A DNA stretch of 10,163 bases, taken from contig CAJBPC010000165.1 in NCBI GenBank assembly GCA_903957405.1, positions 1-10,163 on the forward strand, in the 5' to 3' direction. The notes under the pieces were generated by a model. The model saw only the letters and a list, made by a program, of their open reading frames with translations, ran no database searches and was not told the DNA's origin. Origin of the DNA: an uncultured bacterium (GTDB lineage Bacteria; Bacteroidota; Bacteroidia; Chitinophagales; Chitinophagaceae). Numbering within the stretch: position 1 is the first letter of the stretch; the number at the start of each line of letters is the position of its first letter. The position numbers and the translations under genes were made by a program. Below, in pieces: positions 6,503 to 10,163 of the stretch.

Positions 6503-8002
6503 ATGAAGCAGATCCTGGTGCTGGGTGCCGGAAAATCCTCCACAGCTCTTATTTCTTATCTTTTGGCGAAGGCTCCTGCGAATGGATGGCATGTGCATGT
6601 GGCGGATATCAACGGATCATTGGCCGCCTCGAAGATTGCCGGAGATTCCAATGGCTCCGCGCATAGGATCGATCCTTTTAGTCCATCAGATACGGACAAC
6701 CTCATTGCGGCTTCGGATCTGGTGATCTCCTTATTGCCCCCACCCTTTCATCCTGATATTGCAAGGGTTTGTCTCGCACACGGAAAGCATTTCCTTTGTG
6801 CATCTTACGTGAGTCCCGAAATCATGGAGCTTGACAAAGATGCCCGGTCGAAAGGCCTCACCTTCCTTTGTGAAATGGGACTCGATCCCGGGATAGACCA
6901 TATGAGCGCCATGGAAGTGATCGACCGGATAAGGGAAGAAGGGGGGATCATCCACACTTTCAGATCTCATTGCGGCGGACTTGTCGCCCCAGAGTCGGAT
7001 GACAATCCATGGCATTACAAGATCAGCTGGAACCCCAGGAATGTTGTGATGGCAGGCAAGGATGGCGCCACCTATCGTCAACAAGGAAGTACGGTTCATC
7101 TCGATTACGCCTCTTTGTTCGATCAGCACCGCACCGTGGATATTCCGGGAATGGGACGGTACGCATGGTATCCAAACCGTGATTCCATTTCCTATATGCC
7201 GAAATACGGATTGGAGGGGATTCCCACTTTTGTGCGGACAACCCTGCGCCATCCTGACTTCTGCCTTGGATGGAAAAATCTGATTGATTTAAAACTCACC
7301 GACGAAACGGTCATGTATGATACCGATGGCATGAGTCTTTCGGCTTTCTTTCAGATTCATTTTGATCGTTTCGGTTTTTCAGAGTGGCTGCAACAAACGA
7401 TTTCGACACATTTCAACCATACAAGGACTCATCTTGAAGACCTTATCAGTCTGATGGAGGCTGAAATTGCCAGGCCCGAGGAGGAAAAGACCAAGGATGC
7501 CATCATGTTGGTGAACGACAAGGGTGACCTTAGGGATTTTTCTGCCCGGAAAACAAGGCAGGATGTCGCTTCCGGTATCGCCGTGAGGATGCATGAAGCA
7601 AAGCTTGCGCTGACTCAGTTGTTCTATCTGGGTCTTGATTCCGGCGAATTCATCAACATCGGAAAACGCAGTGCGGCGGACGTCTTGCAGTGGATCCTGG
7701 AAAAAAAACTGTCACTCGGGCCTCGAGATAAGGATATGATCATCATGATGCATGAATTCGAATACGAAATCGATGGGCGGCAGAAAAAATCTTCAAGCTC
7801 ACTGATCCTGAAAGGGTCTGACAATATTCATACGGCAATGGCAAAAACGGTCGGTCTGCCGTTGGGGATCGCCGCCAGTATGATCCTGTCTGGGAAGATT
7901 CGGGAAACAGGCGTGATCATACCCACGCACAAAAGCATCTATGGGAAAGTGCTGCCAGCGCTTGAAAAAGAGGGTATTGTTTTTTGCCACAGAGAGGATT
8001 GA
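6503..8002 (+). CDS. Saccharopine dehydrogenase family protein (LYS9-type)
   Basis: This 499-residue protein has an N-terminal Rossmann fold with the dinucleotide motif GAGKSS at 8-13 and SDLVISLLPP at 71-80, followed by the saccharopine dehydrogenase C-terminal domain. Family signatures are GLDPGIDHMSAM (126-137), CGGLVAPESDDNP (157-169), HYKISWNPRN (171-180), and AMAKTVGLP (445-453) near the end. The closest named activity is the glutamate-forming saccharopine dehydrogenase/reductase, which interconverts saccharopine with aminoadipate semialdehyde plus glutamate using NAD(P). No partner enzyme for lysine degradation is in the window, so physiological direction is open. A related reaction such as carboxynorspermidine reduction is a less likely alternative given the LYS9-like motifs. 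Residues about 285-375 appear longer than in other members I know. The ATG start directly precedes the Rossmann strand; no Shine-Dalgarno sequence is seen. Confidence 0.88.
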   Translation: MKQILVLGAGKSSTALISYLLAKAPANGWHVHVADINGSLAASKIAGDSNGSAHRIDPFSPSDTDNLIAASDLVISLLPPPFHPDIARVCLAHGKHFLCASYVSPEIMELDKDARSKGLTFLCEMGLDPGIDHMSAMEVIDRIREEGGIIHTFRSHCGGLVAPESDDNPWHYKISWNPRNVVMAGKDGATYRQQGSTVHLDYASLFDQHRTVDIPGMGRYAWYPNRDSISYMPKYGLEGIPTFVRTTLRHPDFCLGWKNLIDLKLTDETVMYDTDGMSLSAFFQIHFDRFGFSEWLQQTISTHFNHTRTHLEDLISLMEAEIARPEEEKTKDAIMLVNDKGDLRDFSARKTRQDVASGIAVRMHEAKLALTQLFYLGLDSGEFINIGKRSAADVLQWILEKKLSLGPRDKDMIIMMHEFEYEIDGRQKKSSSSLILKGSDNIHTAMAKTVGLPLGIAASMILSGKIRETGVIIPTHKSIYGKVLPALEKEGIVFCHRED

Positions 8003-8059
8003 TCGCCTCGTAACAGGTCAAGAATCGGGTGATGATCCAGCAATGCCGTCGTTGATTTT

Positions 8060-8743
8060 TTACATGAGTTCATGGAGCAGGTCGGAGATGCCGAGGGTGG
8101 CAGGCTTTTCGAAGGCGATGATCCCAGGGGTATGGGTTGTTTTGGGAATGACTTTATCGATGATGTAGATCGGGATCCCGCTTGTGACGTAGCTCAACAG
8201 TCCTGCAGCGGGATACACCTGAAGAGACGTTCCAATGACCGCGAAAATATCCGCTGATGCTACCATGTCGGCAGCAGCTCCTATGAGGGGCACAGCTTCT
8301 CCGAACCACACGATGAATGGTCTGAGCTGGGCGCCGTCTTCCGCTTTATCACCCAATTTGATATCTTCATCGATCGAATACGATAGCCGCTCGTTCTTTT
8401 CGCTTCGCATCTTCATGATCTCTCCGTGTAGGTGGAGGATTTTACTGCTTCCGGCACGTTCATGTAGGTCATCCACATTCTGCGTGATGATTTGAACATC
8501 ATACCGTTGCTCCAGCGTTACAAGTCCGAGATGTGCCGCATTCGGCAAAGCGGTCAACACATTTCGCCGACGTTCGTTGTAGAAATCCAATACCCTTTGC
8601 GGATTCTCCCACCATGCATCAATCGTTGCTACCTCTTCGATGGAATATCCCTCCCAAAGTCCATCACTGTCTCTGAAAGTTTTCAGTCCGCTTTCGGCAC
8701 TGATTCCGGCTCCGGTCAATACAACCAATTTTTTTTTCTGCAT
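8060..8743 (-). CDS. cobB: Class III sirtuin (NAD-dependent protein deacylase), lacking the zinc cysteines
   Basis: This 227-residue protein is a full-length Sir2 catalytic domain that removes acyl groups from lysine using NAD. Motifs in order: GAGISAESGLKTFRD (11-25) for NAD binding, TQNVDDLHERAG (87-98), catalytic His106 in HLHGE, RPFIVWFGE (141-149), GTSLQVYPAAG (171-181). Y55 and R58 in FYNERRR match the Tyr/Arg pair that in SIRT5/CobB binds acidic acyl groups, so desuccinylase or demalonylase activity is likely. Between 107 and 140, where most sirtuins carry four zinc-binding cysteines, there are none; the whole protein has no cysteine. I recall similar zinc-less sirtuins in other Bacteroidota. 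The gene starts 15 bp after the EVE gene on the same strand and is probably translated from the same mRNA. Confidence 0.93.
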   Translation of the reverse strand: MQKKKLVVLTGAGISAESGLKTFRDSDGLWEGYSIEEVATIDAWWENPQRVLDFYNERRRNVLTALPNAAHLGLVTLEQRYDVQIITQNVDDLHERAGSSKILHLHGEIMKMRSEKNERLSYSIDEDIKLGDKAEDGAQLRPFIVWFGEAVPLIGAAADMVASADIFAVIGTSLQVYPAAGLLSYVTSGIPIYIIDKVIPKTTHTPGIIAFEKPATLGISDLLHELM

Positions 8744-8758
8744 GGCTGTTCTATGATC

Positions 8759-9172
8759 TCATTGAATAATTTCCCCCGCCAAGAAGAGCACTATTTCCCA
8801 TTCCTCTTCCTTGACCGGCTGCACGGATAGCCTGCTCAACCGCATCAGCGCCATTTGGGAGAGGGATTGTTCGTTCTTTATTTCAGCGAGGGTGACCGAC
8901 TTTTTGAGTTTTCTGACAGGAGCCACATCGACCACTGACCAGTCATCTGTTGTGGTGGGATCCTGGTAGGCTTCTTTTATGATTTTTGCAATCCCGACAA
9001 TTTCTTTTCCTTCATTGCTGTGATAGAAAAATGCGAGGTCTCCAGCCTTCATGGCCCTAAGATTAAGCCTTGCAGCATAATTCCGAACACCATCCCAGTG
9101 GGTTTTCCCGTCTTTTTCGAATTGTTCCCAGGAGTATTTGAACGGTTCGGATTTGATGAGCCAATATGCCAT
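8759..9172 (-). CDS. EVE-domain (PUA-like) protein
   Basis: This 137-residue protein is a stand-alone EVE domain spanning the entire length, related to human thymocyte nuclear protein 1 (THYN1). Signatures are YWLIKSEP at 3-10, DGVRNYAAR at 27-35, GDLAFFYHS at 44-52, GIAKI at 60-64, DWSVVDVAPV at 77-86 and LMRLSRLSVQPV at 109-120. EVE domains are PUA-superfamily folds, and several bind modified bases in DNA or RNA; what this one reads is unknown. No nuclease or other effector domain is fused, unlike the EVE domains of modification-dependent restriction enzymes. It sits between the LutA-like gene (58 bp upstream) and the sirtuin gene (15 bp downstream), all on the minus strand. Confidence 0.93.
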   Translation of the reverse strand: MAYWLIKSEPFKYSWEQFEKDGKTHWDGVRNYAARLNLRAMKAGDLAFFYHSNEGKEIVGIAKIIKEAYQDPTTTDDWSVVDVAPVRKLKKSVTLAEIKNEQSLSQMALMRLSRLSVQPVKEEEWEIVLFLAGEIIQ

Positions 9173-9230
9173 GCTTTATGCGTTTTGTCAGATCGGTTGA
9201 AAGATGATGAGCTGCCGGCAATCTTGTAGC

Positions 9231-9950
9231 TCAATACCCACTCGCAAGTACATCCGCCAGGTGCAGGCATTGCATCTGCGAACCTTTTTTCTTCATGACA
9301 CCGTCTATGTGCATAAGGCAGCTCATATCTGTGGAAACCAGGTAGTCGGCTCCGGTGTCTTCAGCGTTCTTCGCTTTTTGATCGCCCATTGCGGCGGAGA
9401 TGGAACCGAATTTGACGGCAAATGTGCCGCCAAAGCCGCAACAAGTCTCGACATCATTCATGTCGACGATCTCCAATCCCTCCACTTCATTCAGAAGTGT
9501 TCTGGGTTCTTTTTTAATTCCATATTCCCGCAATCCGGCACAGGAGTCGTGGTATGCGACTTTCCCTTTAAGTGAAGCGCCCAGTTTCGTGATCCCGAGA
9601 TTATTGACTAAAAAATCACTCAGTTCGTACACGTTGCTCGTAAGATGCTTGAGTTCTTTGATGCGAGTGGTATTTTCAAAGAGGAGGCTGTAGTAGTTTC
9701 TGATGAATCCAGCGCATGATGCGCTCGGGGTTACGATGAGTGATGCACCGGAAAAATCCTTGAGGAATTTGGTACAAACGGCCTGTGATTCGGTTCTGAA
9801 ACCTGCGTTGAAAGCGGGCTGTCCGCAACAGGTCTGTTCTGTGTTATAAGACACCGTGCATCCTGCTCTTTCCAGCACTTTCACCGTGTTGAAAGCCGTT
9901 TGGGGATATAACTGGTCCATAAAGCATGGAACGAACAATTGTACTTGCAT
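9231..9950 (-). CDS. LutA/YkgE-like (Fe-S)-binding protein with two CCG domains
   Basis: This 239-residue protein carries two cysteine-rich CCG domains. The first uses C9 (VPCF), C41-C42-G43 (TCCGQPAFNAG) and C79 (PSASC); the second uses C137 (HDSCAGLREYG), C170-C171-G172 (TCCGFGGTFAVK) and C211 (DMSCLMH). CCG domains bind Fe-S clusters in heterodisulfide reductase HdrB, glycolate oxidase GlcF and LutA. Length and motif order fit LutA/YkgE, which with LutB and LutC oxidises L-lactate to pyruvate in the cytoplasm. Neither lutB nor lutC is next to it here, so lactate use is an inference from the family only; a different electron-transfer role is possible. It follows ribH by 34 bp, suggesting a shared transcript. 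Confidence 0.88.
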   Translation of the reverse strand: MQVQLFVPCFMDQLYPQTAFNTVKVLERAGCTVSYNTEQTCCGQPAFNAGFRTESQAVCTKFLKDFSGASLIVTPSASCAGFIRNYYSLLFENTTRIKELKHLTSNVYELSDFLVNNLGITKLGASLKGKVAYHDSCAGLREYGIKKEPRTLLNEVEGLEIVDMNDVETCCGFGGTFAVKFGSISAAMGDQKAKNAEDTGADYLVSTDMSCLMHIDGVMKKKGSQMQCLHLADVLASGY

Positions 9951-9984
9951 AGCGTGAATCCTACAGTGGTTATGACGTTGAACT

Positions 9985-10163
9985 TCAGGTCCTTTTTCGA
10001 AAGGATTGGGCCAATTCGATCATGGAGAGTGCCGTTATAGCGGCTTCTTCGCCTTTGTGACCATGTTTACCACCCAGTCTTTCCCATGCTTGCGTTTCGT
10101 TCAAAACCGTCAATATCCCGAAAATCGTGGGAATCGGCAGGCACAGATTAAGCTGAAGGGTTC
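9985..10163 (-). CDS. ribH: 6,7-dimethyl-8-ribityllumazine synthase, C-terminal part (runs off right edge)
   Basis: The minus strand encodes 58 C-terminal residues ending in TGA at 9987-9985; the N-terminal part lies beyond the window. The sequence matches the end of lumazine synthase: LPIPTIFGILTV, then ETQAWERLGGKHGHKGEEA, then AAITALSMIEL. The Arg in AWERLGG corresponds to the phosphate-binding arginine (Arg127 in B. subtilis). The enzyme condenses 5-amino-6-ribitylamino-uracil with dihydroxybutanone phosphate in the penultimate step of riboflavin synthesis and forms large oligomers in the cytoplasm. The catalytic histidine is upstream and not visible. It is the first visible gene of the leftward string ribH, LutA-like, EVE, sirtuin. 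Confidence 0.95.
   Translation of the reverse strand, partial: TLQLNLCLPIPTIFGILTVLNETQAWERLGGKHGHKGEEAAITALSMIELAQSFRKRT

Noticed and set aside
7996..8038. Imperfect inverted repeat (GGAT-ATC-CC against GG-GAT-ATCC) between the convergent saccharopine dehydrogenase and sirtuin genes, considered as a shared terminator
   Set aside because: The stem is broken by bulges and mismatches, the loop is long, and the only T-run (8055-8061) lies about 17 bases beyond the repeat, so it does not meet the form of an intrinsic terminator.
8759..9172. EVE-domain gene as part of a restriction or other defence island
   Set aside because: It is a stand-alone domain with no fused nuclease and no restriction, methylase or mobile genes nearby. 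The neighbours are housekeeping or metabolic.

Overview
The window looks like a chromosomal housekeeping stretch from a member of the Bacteroidota, most likely near Chitinophagales/Sphingobacteriales. Evidence for this: the gyrA-then-periplasmic-TPR-protein gene pair; a cysteine-free class III sirtuin of the kind I associate with this phylum; a LYS9-type saccharopine dehydrogenase; a DUF4339/GYF_2 protein; starts that mostly lack a clear Shine-Dalgarno sequence; and a TANNTTTG-type -7 promoter element upstream of gyrA. Base composition is moderate (roughly 45-50 % GC by eye). I see no insertion sequence, phage gene, CRISPR array, tRNA or rRNA.

Layout, left to right. Positions 1-276 (minus) hold the N-terminal part of an unidentified small membrane protein that runs off the left edge. 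Positions 277-623 have no convincing gene but carry repeated TATCGG words and a small palindrome. An HD-domain hydrolase (624-1235, minus) follows. It is separated by a good minus-strand rho-independent terminator (1295-1336) from a secreted TPR-repeat protein (1375-2724, minus), which is probably cotranscribed with gyrA (2766-5351, minus). A ~400 bp intergenic region (5352-5758) with A-tracts, DnaA-box-like words and a likely gyrA promoter separates this leftward unit from two rightward genes: a GYF_2/DUF4339 protein with a TTG start (5759-6421) and a saccharopine dehydrogenase (6503-8002). The right end is a second leftward gene string converging on it: ribH (partial, at the right edge), a LutA/YkgE-like two-CCG-domain protein, an EVE-domain protein and a sirtuin, with gaps of 34, 58 and 15 bp.

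Functionally the region mixes core information processing (gyrase subunit A), riboflavin biosynthesis (lumazine synthase), an NAD(P)-linked lysine-pathway enzyme, an NAD-dependent protein deacylase, and a putative Fe-S/redox protein. The genes do not form one obvious pathway. I do not see a clear new defence or mobile system. The most notable points are the sirtuin lacking its zinc-binding cysteines directly downstream of an EVE-domain gene, the extra segment within the saccharopine dehydrogenase, the LutA-like protein with no LutB/LutC beside it, and the structured gyrA upstream region.
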